64,000 nucleotides of DNA, taken from NCBI RefSeq assembly GCF_963378095.1, contig NZ_OY726397.1, forward strand, positions 3,286,001 through 3,350,000, in the 5' to 3' direction. How positions within the stretch are numbered: position 1 is the first letter of the stretch; each line of letters opens with the position of its first letter. Shown here piece after piece: positions 55,038 through 63,497 of the stretch. This stretch comes from Mycolicibacterium sp. MU0053 (GTDB taxonomy: Bacteria; Actinomycetota; Actinomycetes; Mycobacteriales; Mycobacteriaceae). Made by a program: the position numbers and the translations under genes. The notes below the pieces were generated by a model that was not told where the DNA came from, did no database searches, and worked only from the letters and a program-made list of their open reading frames with translations.

Positions 55038-55796
55038 ATGAGTGCCTCTGACATCCTGCTGATCGATACCACCGACCGGGTCCGGACGCTGACGTTGAAC
55101 CGGTCGAAGTCGCGCAACGCGCTGTCCACCGGGTTGCGCTCCGAACTGTTCGGGGCGCTGGCCGGGGCCCAAGCCGACGCCGACGTCGACGTGGTGATCC
55201 TGACCGGCGCCGATCCGGTGTTCTGCGCCGGTCTGGACCTCAAGGAACTCGGCGACACCACCGATCTGCCCGACATCTCCCCCAAGTGGCCCGCGATGGA
55301 CAAGCCCGTGATCGGGGCCATCAACGGCGCGGCCGTGACCGGCGGGCTGGAACTGGCGCTGTACTGCGATGTGCTGATCGCCTCCGAGAAGGCCGCCTTC
55401 GCCGACACCCACGCACGGGTCGGGCTAATGCCCACCTGGGGGCTGTCGGTCCGACTGCCGCAGAAGGTCGGGGTGGGGCTGGCTCGGCGGATGAGCCTGA
55501 CCGGCGACTACCTGTCGGCCGCCGATGCGCTGCGCGCCGGCCTGGTCACCGAGGTGGTGCCGCACGAGCAGCTGCTGGACGCAGCGCGTGCGGTGGCGGC
55601 CTCGATCGTCGGCAACAACCAGAAGGCCGTCCGCGCGCTGCTGGACTCCTACCACCGCATCGACGGCGTGCAGACCAACCCGGGGTTGTGGATGGAGGCG
55701 GAGGCCGCGCGGGCCTGGATGCGCTCGACCAGCGGTGACGACATCGCCGCCAGCCGGGCCTCGGTGATCGACCGGGGCCGCGCCCAGGTCCGCTGA
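55038..55796 (+). CDS. echA16: Enoyl-CoA hydratase (EchA16-like)
   Basis: This 252-residue crotonase resembles EchA16 (Rv2831). The oxyanion hole is formed by PVFCAGLDLKEL (about 66-77) and NGAAVTGGLELALYCDVLIA (about 97-116). The acid region is FADTHARVGLMPTWGLSVRLPQKVG, where Asp/Thr-His replace the more usual PE, so hydratase activity is not certain. ATG 55038 is used; ATG 55032 and an earlier GTG are in frame. It ends next to a repeat-rich gap. Confidence 0.85.
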   Translation: MSASDILLIDTTDRVRTLTLNRSKSRNALSTGLRSELFGALAGAQADADVDVVILTGADPVFCAGLDLKELGDTTDLPDISPKWPAMDKPVIGAINGAAVTGGLELALYCDVLIASEKAAFADTHARVGLMPTWGLSVRLPQKVGVGLARRMSLTGDYLSAADALRAGLVTEVVPHEQLLDAARAVAASIVGNNQKAVRALLDSYHRIDGVQTNPGLWMEAEAARAWMRSTSGDDIAASRASVIDRGRAQVR

Positions 55797-55800
55797 CCCG

Positions 55801-55894
55801 CCCCATCCCCCATCCCCCATTCCCCCATCCCGCGAGCGTGCGGGTCCCCGGGCGACACGCCGCTAGCTGGGCGTAGTTTGCGCACCTTCGCGGG
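55801..55894. repeat. C-rich tandem repeat and 66-bp palindromic intergenic element
   Basis: After the hydratase stop, about four degenerate CCCCCAT units fill 55801-55828. They are followed by an element bounded by imperfect inverted repeats: CCCGCGAGCGTGCG (55829-55842) against CGCACCTTCGCGGG (55881-55894), 12 of 14 positions pairing. The element separates two convergent genes. It may be a bidirectional terminator or a member of an interspersed mycobacterial palindrome family. Confidence 0.5.
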
Positions 55895-55898
55895 GGCG

Positions 55899-56984
55899 CT
55901 AAACCCGCTGCGCGGCAACCGCTCCCGCGGCATGTAGCCATCGCAGCGGATCGCCGATCGCCGCGTCGCCCGAACCCGCGAGCTCGGTCAGCGACACGGT
56001 CGGCACCGTGCACTGCGCGGCGACCTGGCCGGCGACGACGACCGCGGCCGTGCCGGCCTGTTCAGCCGCGGCCAGCACGTGCCCGACCAGCTTGCCGCCC
56101 AACGAGGTGTCGTCGAAGCGACCCTCGCCGGTCACGACGACGTCGGCGTCGGCGAGGTGTCGCGGCAACCCCGTGAGCGCGGCGATGCGCTGCGAACCGG
56201 ACGTCGTGGTCGCACCCCAGGCCAGCAGCCCGAATCCGACTCCGCCGGCCGCCCCGGCGCCGGGTTGCTCGGGGTCGGCGGCCAGCCCGGCCGCGCGCAG
56301 GGCCTGCGCCCAGCGCCGCAGACCGCTGTCCAGCCCGGCGATGTCCTCGGGGTTCGCGCCCTTCTGCGGGCCGAAGACCGCCGCGGCTCCCCGCGGACCG
56401 TACAGCGGTGCCTCGGTGTCGGCGAGCAGTTCGACGCCGCCCGGAGGCAGCGCCGCAAGTCCTTCCGCGTCGACGTGTGCCAACTCGGCCAGGCCACGCG
56501 CGCCGACGCCGATCGGGTTGCCCCCGGCGTCGAATGCCTTGAGCCCGAGTGCCATCAGCACTCCGGCGCCGCCGTCGGTGCTGGCCGATCCGCCCAGCCC
56601 CACCTGCACCGAGCGCGCGCCCGCGGCCAGTGCCGCCGCGATCACCTCGCCCAGCCCGCGACTGTCGGCGCGCCACGGGTCCAGCCGCGGCAGCAACGCG
56701 ATCCCGGAGGATTCGGCGAGTTCGGCCACCGCGCGGCCGTCGTCGTCGAGGAGCCAGCGCGCGGGCACGCGCCGACCGTCCGGGCCGTGCACCTCGAGTT
56801 GTCGCCAGTGCCACGCCCCGGCGGTCGCGATCGCCTCGAGAGTGCCCTCACCCCCGTCGGCCTGGGGCAGCAGCACGATCTCGTCGTCGCCGCGCATCGA
56901 CCGCCAGCCGTGCGCCAGGGCCGCGGCCACCTCGGCGGCCGAGGCGGAACCCTTGAAGGAGTCCGGCGCGATCAGGACCTTCAC
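55899..56984 (-). CDS. Glycerate kinase (GarK/type 2)
   Basis: This 361-residue enzyme phosphorylates glycerate with ATP (family products are 2- or 3-phosphoglycerate). The N-terminus is VKVLIAPDSFKGSASAAEVAAALAHGW. The signature VGLGGSASTDGGAGVLMALG (about 125-144), TEAPLYGPRGAAAVFGPQKGA and VVTGEGRFDDTSLGGKLVG (near 300) mark the family. The start is GTG, overlapping the sugar-isomerase-like gene by four bases. It is last in the four-gene operon and suggests that the pathway yields glycerate. Confidence 0.92.
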   Translation of the reverse strand: MKVLIAPDSFKGSASAAEVAAALAHGWRSMRGDDEIVLLPQADGGEGTLEAIATAGAWHWRQLEVHGPDGRRVPARWLLDDDGRAVAELAESSGIALLPRLDPWRADSRGLGEVIAAALAAGARSVQVGLGGSASTDGGAGVLMALGLKAFDAGGNPIGVGARGLAELAHVDAEGLAALPPGGVELLADTEAPLYGPRGAAAVFGPQKGANPEDIAGLDSGLRRWAQALRAAGLAADPEQPGAGAAGGVGFGLLAWGATTTSGSQRIAALTGLPRHLADADVVVTGEGRFDDTSLGGKLVGHVLAAAEQAGTAAVVVAGQVAAQCTVPTVSLTELAGSGDAAIGDPLRWLHAAGAVAAQRV

Positions 56985-57820
56985 AGGGCGGGCAGCACCA
57001 GATCCGAGTACCTGCGCTTCATCGTCTCGATGACCGCACGCCCCTCGGTTGCCCACACCGCCTCGTTGAAAATCTCGACCTCCACGTCGCCGTCGTAGCC
57101 CGCCGTCGCCACCAGTGTGCTGATGGCGTCGAAGTCTATGACGCCATCGCCCATCATGCCGCGCGACACCAACGGGTCGGCGGTCATCGGCACCAGCCAG
57201 TCGCATATCTGGTAGGAACTGATGCGGCCTTCGCGGCCCGCCGCGGCGATTCCGGACGCCAGGTCGGGATCCCACCACACGTGGAAGGTGTCGACGACGA
57301 CGCCGACCACGTCCGCGGGATGCGGAGCCGCCAATTCCAACGCCTGCCCCAACGTCGAGATCACCGCGCGGTCGGCGCAGAACATCGGGTGCAGCGGTTC
57401 GAGCGCGAGCCGCACATGGTGCTCTGCCGCGTACGGCGCCAGGGCGGCGATCCGGTCGGCCAGCCGAGCGCGGGCACCGGCCAGGTCGCGATCCGGGATG
57501 CCGCCGGCCACCAGCACCAGCTCGGAAGTGCCCAGGGTGGCGGCCTCCTCGATGGCGCGGCGGTTGTCCGCCAGCGCCGCCGGGCCGTTGTCGATCCCGG
57601 TGAGAAAGCCGCCCCGGCACAGGCTCGAGACTCGGAGTCCGTTGTCGTGCACCAGCTTCGCGGCCATGTCCACGCCGACCTCGGCGACCCGGTCGCGCCA
57701 GAGCCCGATCGCCGGCAGCCCCGCGTCGGCCGTGCCTTCCACCGCCTCGCGGAGTGTCCAGGACTTTGTCGTCATGGTGTTGAGCGACAACCGCGCGTAT
57801 TCCGTGCCCGCGGCCGTCAT
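56981..57820 (-). CDS. Sugar phosphate isomerase/epimerase-like TIM barrel
   Basis: This 279-residue AP-endonuclease-2-fold protein has the metal-ligand pattern of this family: Glu in LALEPLHPMF (near 148), Asp/His in VVVDTFHVWWDPDL (near 180), His/Asp in ICDWLVP and Glu in EVEIFNEAVW near the C-terminus. IolE/IolH and xylose-isomerase-like enzymes share it; all isomerise or dehydrate sugars and polyols. It overlaps the genes on both sides by four bases, so it is an integral part of this operon. The exact reaction is unknown. Confidence 0.85.
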   Translation of the reverse strand: MTAAGTEYARLSLNTMTTKSWTLREAVEGTADAGLPAIGLWRDRVAEVGVDMAAKLVHDNGLRVSSLCRGGFLTGIDNGPAALADNRRAIEEAATLGTSELVLVAGGIPDRDLAGARARLADRIAALAPYAAEHHVRLALEPLHPMFCADRAVISTLGQALELAAPHPADVVGVVVDTFHVWWDPDLASGIAAAGREGRISSYQICDWLVPMTADPLVSRGMMGDGVIDFDAISTLVATAGYDGDVEVEIFNEAVWATEGRAVIETMKRRYSDLVLPAL

Positions 57821-59025
57821 GAGCCGACACCGTGCACGGTCAGGAACATCCGCATCCGGCCCGCCGCCAGGTCCGGGTCCGACAGCAACCCGGCACGGTC
57901 GGCGAGCACGAACAGCTCGCACAGGTGGCCCACCGAGCGGCCCGAGGCAAGCCCGCCGACCATCGCGAAGCCGGGCTGCTGACCGTTGAGCCAGGACAGA
58001 AACGCGATGCCGGTCTTGTAGTAGTAGGTCGGGGCGGCGAAGATGTGTCGGCCCAATGCGCGGGTGGATTCCAGGATGTCGCGGGCGCGCTCGGTGTTGC
58101 CGCCGTCCAACTCCTGCAACGCGGTCGAGGCCGCCGGGTAGATCGCGGCGAAGATGCCCAACAGCGCATCCGAATGACCCGCGCCGTCGCCGATGATCAG
58201 TTCCGGGTAGTTGAAGTCGTCGCCGGTGTACAACCGCACCCCGACGGGCAAGGCGCGACGCAGTGCCACCTCGTGTTCCGCGTCGAGCAGCGACACCTTC
58301 ACACCGTCCACCTTGTCGGCGTGGTTTTCGATCAACTGCCCGAAGGTGGTGGTGGCCGCGGCGATATCGGTGCTGCCCCAATAGCCGCGCAGCGCGGGGT
58401 CGAACATCTCCCCCAGCCAGTGCAGGATCACGGGCTGGTCTGCCTCGGTGAGCACGGCCGCGTACACCGACAGGTAGTCGACCGGCGTGGTCGCGACGTG
58501 TGCAAGCGCCCGGGAGGCCATCAGGATCACCTGCGCGTCGGCCCCGCGCACGACGTCGATCTGGGTGCGGTAGGCGTCGGTGATCGCCGCCAGGCCGCGG
58601 GCGCCGGCAGGGACGTCGGCGATGGCGAGATGGTCGGTGCCGGCCCCGCAGGCCAGCCGACCGCCGACGGCGGCGGCCTCGCGCCCGCTGCGGGCGATCA
58701 GGTCCTTGGTGGCGGCCCAGTCCAGGCCCATCCCGCGTTGGGCGGTGTCCATCGCCTCGGCGACACCGAGCCCGTAGGACCACAGCTGATGGCGGTAGGC
58801 CAGGGTGTGGTCCCAGTCCAGGTCGGCCGGTGCGCCCGGGGTGTTGTCGGCATCCACCTTGGGGATGACATGTGCTGCGGCATAAGCGATCCGGGACGAG
58901 AGTGGCGCGTCGGGACGCCGCCATGGTCCGGGGCGGCCGAGCTCGTGGCGGCGCAACTCGCCGCCAACCGGCAGCGTGAGCCCGATGCCGGTGGCCGTGG
59001 CCGTGGCCGTGCCGGCGGCGGTCAC
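57817..59025 (-). CDS. DUF993 protein, DapA-like class I aldolase candidate
   Basis: This 402-residue DUF993 protein is related to dihydrodipicolinate synthase-type TIM barrels. A GxK element at Lys243 (DKVDGVKVSLLD) stands where DapA has its Schiff-base Lys. Residues 268-270, in LYTGDDFNYPELI, match the DapA GDD turn. The DapA Tyr motif (YDIPPR) is replaced by ILHWLGEMFD near 200. The N-terminus is Thr/Ala-rich; GTG 59025 overlaps the dehydrogenase stop by four bases. It probably cleaves or forms a 2-keto acid intermediate. That reaction is inferred, not shown. Confidence 0.82.
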   Translation of the reverse strand: MTAAGTATATATGIGLTLPVGGELRRHELGRPGPWRRPDAPLSSRIAYAAAHVIPKVDADNTPGAPADLDWDHTLAYRHQLWSYGLGVAEAMDTAQRGMGLDWAATKDLIARSGREAAAVGGRLACGAGTDHLAIADVPAGARGLAAITDAYRTQIDVVRGADAQVILMASRALAHVATTPVDYLSVYAAVLTEADQPVILHWLGEMFDPALRGYWGSTDIAAATTTFGQLIENHADKVDGVKVSLLDAEHEVALRRALPVGVRLYTGDDFNYPELIIGDGAGHSDALLGIFAAIYPAASTALQELDGGNTERARDILESTRALGRHIFAAPTYYYKTGIAFLSWLNGQQPGFAMVGGLASGRSVGHLCELFVLADRAGLLSDPDLAAGRMRMFLTVHGVGS

Positions 59026-60188
59026 AGCTCGATCTCCGGGACAACGATGCGCCGGCCCTCGGCCGAGCTGCGCAGCCCCAGCTCGGCCAACTGCACTCCG
59101 CGCGCGGCCGACAGCAGGCCGAACCGGTGCGGGCGACCCGCGACCACGTCGCGCAGGTACTCCTCCCACTGCAGTTTGAAACCGTTGTCCAAGTCGGCGT
59201 TCGCGGGCACCTCGAGCCACTGGTCGCGGAACGTCTCGGTCACTGGAAGATCGGGATTCCAAACGGGTTTGGGCGTGTGGGCGCGCTGCTGGGCGACACA
59301 GCGTCGCAGTCCGGCGACCGCGGAGCCGTGGGTGCCGTCGACCTGGAATTCGACGAGTTCGTCGCGGTACACCCGGACCGCCCACGACGAGTTGATCTGC
59401 GCGATGATGCCGCCCTCGATCTCGAAGATGCCGTAGGCCGCGTCGTCGGCGGTGGCGTCGTAGGGTCGGCCCTGCTCGTCCCAGCGGGTCGGGACGTGGG
59501 TGACGGTGCGGGCGGTCACCGCCTCGACGGCGCCGAGCAGCCCCTCCATCACGTAGTTCCAATGGCAGAACATGTCCACGGTGATGCCGCCGCCGTCCTC
59601 GGCGCGGTAGTTCCAACTCGGACGTTGGGCCGGCTGGCCGTCCCCCTCGAACACCCAGTAGCCGAATTCGCCGCGCATCGACAGGATGCGCCCGAAGAAG
59701 CCCTCGTCGACGAGCCGGCGCAGCTTGACCAAACCCGGCAGATAGAGCTTGTCGTGCACCACCCCGGCGACGACGCCGGCGTTCTCGGCCATCCGCGCGA
59801 GTTCCACTGCTTCGCTGAGTGTTTCGGCAGTCGGCTTCTCGGTGTAGACGTTCTTGCCCGCCTTGATCGCCGCGGTCAGGGCAGCCATCCGCCGAGAGGT
59901 GACCTGCGCGTCGAAGTACACCTCCACCGTCGGATCGGCGATCACCGATGCCAGGTCGGTGGTCCAGCCTTCGACGCCGTGGGCGGCGGCGATTTCGGCG
60001 AGCTTGTCGGCGTTGCGGCCGACCAGGATCGGTTCCACCTCGACCCTGCGGCCGTCCTCGAGCAGCAGTCCGGTGTCACGCAACGGCAGGATGGACCGCA
60101 GCAGATGTTGGCGGTAGCCCATCCGGCCGGTCACGCCATTCATCGCGATACGGAGTTTGGTGCGGCCGGAGCCGGGAGATGCAGACAT
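59022..60188 (-). CDS. Gfo/Idh/MocA family dehydrogenase
   Basis: This 388-residue NAD(P)-dependent sugar or polyol dehydrogenase has the N-terminal cofactor loop NGVTGRMGYRQH (about 17-28) and the family EKP motif at 117-119 (VYTEKPTAE). The substrate domain contains DGGGITVDMFCHWNYVMEGLLG, with a His as candidate catalytic residue. The glycine loop is unusual (GVTGRMG rather than GxGxxG). ATG 60188 has GAGGAA nine bases upstream. It is first in the operon and diverges from the LacI regulator; the shared operator lies 115-128 bases upstream of its ATG. Confidence 0.9.
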   Translation of the reverse strand: MSASPGSGRTKLRIAMNGVTGRMGYRQHLLRSILPLRDTGLLLEDGRRVEVEPILVGRNADKLAEIAAAHGVEGWTTDLASVIADPTVEVYFDAQVTSRRMAALTAAIKAGKNVYTEKPTAETLSEAVELARMAENAGVVAGVVHDKLYLPGLVKLRRLVDEGFFGRILSMRGEFGYWVFEGDGQPAQRPSWNYRAEDGGGITVDMFCHWNYVMEGLLGAVEAVTARTVTHVPTRWDEQGRPYDATADDAAYGIFEIEGGIIAQINSSWAVRVYRDELVEFQVDGTHGSAVAGLRRCVAQQRAHTPKPVWNPDLPVTETFRDQWLEVPANADLDNGFKLQWEEYLRDVVAGRPHRFGLLSAARGVQLAELGLRSSAEGRRIVVPEIEL

Positions 60189-60302
60189 GCGCGAATTCCT
60201 CGTCTAGTGAACCGGCGGATCGGACGCCGACAGCCAGTGCGGTCGATGGGACCTGGCGCCGCGACCATCTCGGCAACGAGTGGGCGGCGATGCGTGCACT
60301 TC

Positions 60303-60316
60303 GGAATGCGCTTTCC
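60303..60316. promoter_or_regulatory. LacI-type operator, copy 1
   Basis: GGAATGCGCTTTCC is a 14-bp near-palindrome (GGAAwGCGCwTTCC) with the central CG typical of LacI-family operators. It lies between the regulator ATG (60380) and the divergent dehydrogenase ATG (60188). TAGACT, five bases downstream of it on the plus strand (60321-60326), could be the regulator gene's -10. The reverse complement of the same 14-mer occurs at 61487. Confidence 0.75.
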
Positions 60317-60379
60317 AAGGTAGACTGCGCAGGCGTTCCGGTCAACTCCGGAACTCTCGAAAAACGAGCGGGAGCGGCG

Positions 60380-61411
60380 ATGGCGGCGGTAACCCTGCAG
60401 GACGTGGCGCAGCGGGCCGGAGTGTCCCAGGCCACCGCATCGCGCGTGCTCAACGGCTCGAGCCGGGTGCCGGGCGAGGATGTCGCGGATCGGGTCCGCA
60501 CCGCCGCGCGCGAACTCGGCTACGTCCCCAACGCCCAGGCGCAGGCACTGGCGCGGGCCTCGACGGGACTGCTGGGCCTGGTCGTCCACGACATCGCCGA
60601 CCCCTACTTTTCGTCGATCGTGCGCGGCGCGCAGGCCGCGGCGCGCGCCGCGGCCAAGCAGGTGCTGCTGGCCAGCACCGACCGGGACTTCGACATCGAA
60701 CGCGAATCGGTCAGCACCTTCATCGCCCACCGCGCCGACGCGATCGTACTGGCCGGCTCGCGCCAGAGCGGGCATTTGGACCGCGAACTGGAAGCCGAGT
60801 TCGAGCGCTACCGCGCCAACGGCGGACGGTTGGTCGTCATCGGCCAGCCATTGGCATACGGCGGCGCTGTCGAGCCCGAGAACCAGGCCGCCGCAGCGGA
60901 ATTGGCCGAGGCACTGATGGACGCCGGACATCGCCAATTCGCGGTGATCGGCGGCCCGGGCAGCATCCGCACCGCGGTCGATCGCCGCAACGGATTCGTC
61001 GAGGCCCTCTGCCGACGGGGGCTTTCCACGGTCGTGGAGGTCTCGGGCGACTTCACCCGCGACGGCGGGTACTCCGCGGCCCGTCGGCTGGCCGCCGCGC
61101 TGCAGCTCGAACCCGGCGCCGCGGCCGCGCCGGTGTGCGTCTTCGCCGTCACCGACGTGATGGCGATCGGCGCCATCGCCGCCTGGCGCGAGCTGGGCCT
61201 GCAGGTGCCGCGTGATGTGTGCATTGCCGGCTTCGACGACATCCCCACGCTGCGGGACCACACCCCGAGCCTGACGACCGTCGCGCTCCCGCTCGAGCGG
61301 ATCGGTGCGCGTGCCGTCGAGCTCGCACTTCACGGCGCCGGCGACATCGATGACCTGCGTGAACGCGTACCCGGACGGGTCCTGCTGCGGGACAGCACCC
61401 GTCTGGACTGA
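60380..61411 (+). CDS. LacI-family transcriptional regulator
   Basis: This 343-residue repressor has the helix-turn-helix VTLQDVAQRAGVSQATASRVLNG (residues 4-26), a hinge with YVPNAQAQALARA, and a periplasmic-binding-like effector domain (LLGLVVHDIADPYFSSIVRG to FDDIPTLRDHTPSLTTVALPLERIG). The ATG with GGGAG upstream is used; ATG 60290 is in frame but would put the operator inside the gene. It should repress the divergent catabolic operon, itself and the importer through the two 14-bp sites. The effector is probably a sugar-like pathway compound. Confidence 0.93.
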   Translation: MAAVTLQDVAQRAGVSQATASRVLNGSSRVPGEDVADRVRTAARELGYVPNAQAQALARASTGLLGLVVHDIADPYFSSIVRGAQAAARAAAKQVLLASTDRDFDIERESVSTFIAHRADAIVLAGSRQSGHLDRELEAEFERYRANGGRLVVIGQPLAYGGAVEPENQAAAAELAEALMDAGHRQFAVIGGPGSIRTAVDRRNGFVEALCRRGLSTVVEVSGDFTRDGGYSAARRLAAALQLEPGAAAAPVCVFAVTDVMAIGAIAAWRELGLQVPRDVCIAGFDDIPTLRDHTPSLTTVALPLERIGARAVELALHGAGDIDDLRERVPGRVLLRDSTRLD

Positions 61412-61444
61412 GGTACGCGCACCCGGGACGCACCCCCGATGCAG

Positions 61445-61473
61445 TTGACAGTGTGTGCGAGGTCACGTTATCG
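61445..61473 (+). promoter_or_regulatory. Promoter of the importer operon
   Basis: TTGACA (61445-61450) is a perfect -35 element. It is followed after 17 bases by TTATCG (61468-61473), a weak -10. The second LacI operator starts 13 bases downstream, over the expected start of transcription, where a bound repressor would block initiation. Confidence 0.55.
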
Positions 61474-61486
61474 TCGGAACCGCTTC

Positions 61487-61500
61487 GGAAAGCGCATTCC
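61487..61500. promoter_or_regulatory. LacI-type operator, copy 2
   Basis: GGAAAGCGCATTCC is the exact reverse complement of the 14-mer at 60303-60316. It lies 51 bases before the permease ATG and just downstream of the TTGACA promoter. Two identical sites flanking the LacI gene, in front of the two diverging units, indicate control by that regulator. Confidence 0.78.
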
Positions 61501-61551
61501 CAGCGGGTGAGGATCTTCGCTCCCGCGCCACTGCGACCCTTAGGAACCTCG

Positions 61552-62421
61552 ATGGCGGTAACCGCTTCGACTCGCGCCCAGACACCGGCGGGCGGCCCGG
61601 CCGCCCGGCCCGTCGCCCCACGGGCGCGGCGGACCTTCTCCCCACGCCGCACCGCGGCTTCGGTGTGGCGGCCGCTGATCCTCGTCATCGCCCTGGTGGC
61701 CGGCTGGTGGGCGGTTACCGAGGCCCAGCTGGTGGCCCCCTACATCCTGCCGTCGCCCGCCGATACCTGGAATGCCGCCGCGGACAACGTCGGCTACCTG
61801 GCACAGCACACCTGGGTGACGACGTGGGAGACGGTGGCCGGCTTCGTGATCGCCGCCGTCCTCGGCGTGTTCATGGCGGTGGTGATGGTCTACTCCACGA
61901 GCCTGGAGAAAACGGTCTACCCCCTCATCCTCTTCGCCCAGGTGATCCCCAAGATCGCCGTCGCGCCGCTGTTCATCGTGTGGTTGGGCTTCGGTCCCTC
62001 GCCGAAGATCCTGGTCGCCGTGCTCATGGCGTTCTTCCCGATCGTCATCTCGGGGCTGGCCGGGATGCGGTCGGTGGACCCGGAGATCCTGGAACTCACC
62101 TCCACGATGGGCGCCAGCCGGTTCAAGACCTTCTGCAAGGTCCGGCTGCCGGCCGCACTGCCCCAGCTGATGTCCGGGCTCAAGGTCGCCGCCACCCTCG
62201 CGGTCACCGGTGCGGTGGTCGGCGAATTCGTCGGCGCCAATGAAGGGCTCGGCTATGTCATCCTGCAGGCGAACGGAAATATCGACACCGCAATGCTTTT
62301 CGCGGCGCTGATCATCATGTCGATGCTCGGGATCCTGATGTTCGCGATCATCGAGATCGCTGAACGCCTGCTCATCCCCTGGCATTCATCGCGGCGCATC
62401 GTCAATTCCGCCGCCGTGTGA
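61552..62421 (+). CDS. ABC transporter permease (SsuC/ThiX-like)
   Basis: This 289-residue permease has six spans. The EAA loop ELTSTMGASRFKTFCKVRLPAALPQLMSGLK (about residues 180-210) contacts the ATPase, and the N-terminus is a basic, disordered 40 residues. It belongs to the nitrate/sulfonate/taurine/pyrimidine importer family (BPD_transp_1), not the sugar importer family. The ATG at 61552 (AGGA upstream) excludes an open extension covering the operator. The binding-protein gene follows after 31 bases. Confidence 0.9.
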   Translation: MAVTASTRAQTPAGGPAARPVAPRARRTFSPRRTAASVWRPLILVIALVAGWWAVTEAQLVAPYILPSPADTWNAAADNVGYLAQHTWVTTWETVAGFVIAAVLGVFMAVVMVYSTSLEKTVYPLILFAQVIPKIAVAPLFIVWLGFGPSPKILVAVLMAFFPIVISGLAGMRSVDPEILELTSTMGASRFKTFCKVRLPAALPQLMSGLKVAATLAVTGAVVGEFVGANEGLGYVILQANGNIDTAMLFAALIIMSMLGILMFAIIEIAERLLIPWHSSRRIVNSAAV

Positions 62422-62452
62422 CCATCGACCCAAACGAACCAGGAGCTGATCC

Positions 62453-63484
62453 ATGATCGTCACCCGACCCCGTCTCACGGCCGTAGCCGCGGCCGCCGCC
62501 GCGATGCTGGCGCTGGCAGGCTGCGGTAGCGGCGCCGAGAACACCGCGGCCACAGCGGGTTCCACCGCCCCGGCCACGCTGATGTTGAACTGGTATCCGT
62601 ACGGTGAGCACGCCCCGTTCTACTACGGCGTGCAGGAGGGCATCTTCGCCAAGCACGGCATCGACCTGCAGGTCGACGCCGGCCAGGGCTCCACCAAGAC
62701 CGCGCAGGCGGTGGGCTCGTCGAAGGTCGACTTCGGCTGGGCCGACGCACCCGCGGTGCTGAGCAACATCGACAAGGGCGTCGACATCAAGAGCGCGGGA
62801 GTCTTCCTGCAGACGACACCGTCGGCCGTGCAAGTGTTCGCCGACTCCGGGATCGAGACCCCGCAGGATCTTTCGGGCCGCACCATCGCGGTGTCCGCCG
62901 GCGACGCCCCGACCACCACGTTCCCGATCTATCTCGAAAAGGTCGGCGTCGCCGAGGATCAGGTGACCCAGCAGAGCCTGGACGCCGCGGGCAAGATGGC
63001 CGCCATGCTGGCCGGCCGGGTCGACGGGCTGATCGGCTTCTCCCACGACCAGGGCCCCACCGTTGCCGACAAGAGCGGCCGGGACGTGCATTACCTGCGT
63101 TACTCCGATGCGGGCCTGAACTTCTACAGCAACGGCCTGATCGCCAACACCGCCACCATCGAGGGTGACCCGGAACTGGTGCAATCGATGGTCGACGCGA
63201 CCAGCGAGGCGTTCGCCGCGGCCGTCGCCGACCCCGACGCCGCGGTCGAGGCGATGGTCGGCAAGGATCCGCAGATGCCGCCGCGCGAGGTGCTGCTCGA
63301 ACAGTGGAAACAGACCATCCCGCTGCTGTCCACCCCCGCCACCACCGATCAGGCGCCCGGCTTCAACGCCCCCGAGGACTGGACCACCACCGTCACCACC
63401 TTGACCGAGGCCGGACTGCTGGAGTCGGCGAGAGACCCCGGTGTTTACTGGGACGCGTCGTTCGCGCCCAAGGCCGAGCAGTAG
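62453..63484 (+). CDS. ABC transporter substrate-binding lipoprotein, NMT1/THI5-like
   Basis: This 343-residue lipoprotein has a signal peptide ending in LALAGC with Cys24 as the lipidation site. The domain resembles NMT1/THI5 and SsuA proteins: LMLNWYPYGEHAPFYYGVQEGIFAKHGIDL (about 43-72), then STKTAQAVGSSKVDFGWADAPAVL. Relatives bind pyrimidines, riboflavin-like compounds, sulfonates or nitrate. In this locus the ligand should be what the dehydrogenase-aldolase operon degrades, so the transporter type is unexpected for a simple sugar. Confidence 0.9.
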   Translation: MIVTRPRLTAVAAAAAAMLALAGCGSGAENTAATAGSTAPATLMLNWYPYGEHAPFYYGVQEGIFAKHGIDLQVDAGQGSTKTAQAVGSSKVDFGWADAPAVLSNIDKGVDIKSAGVFLQTTPSAVQVFADSGIETPQDLSGRTIAVSAGDAPTTTFPIYLEKVGVAEDQVTQQSLDAAGKMAAMLAGRVDGLIGFSHDQGPTVADKSGRDVHYLRYSDAGLNFYSNGLIANTATIEGDPELVQSMVDATSEAFAAAVADPDAAVEAMVGKDPQMPPREVLLEQWKQTIPLLSTPATTDQAPGFNAPEDWTTTVTTLTEAGLLESARDPGVYWDASFAPKAEQ

Positions 63485-63497
63485 GAAGGGCAACGAC

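Noticed and set aside
60290..60379. Upstream ATG of the LacI gene (30 extra residues)
   Set aside because: The extension would place the 14-bp operator inside the coding region and precedes the normal LacI-family N-terminus.
61452..61467. CRP-like site TGTGTGCGAGGTCACG between the -35 and -10 of the importer promoter
   Set aside because: It matches the CRP half-sites at only 8 of 10 positions and sits in a spacer; too weak without binding data.
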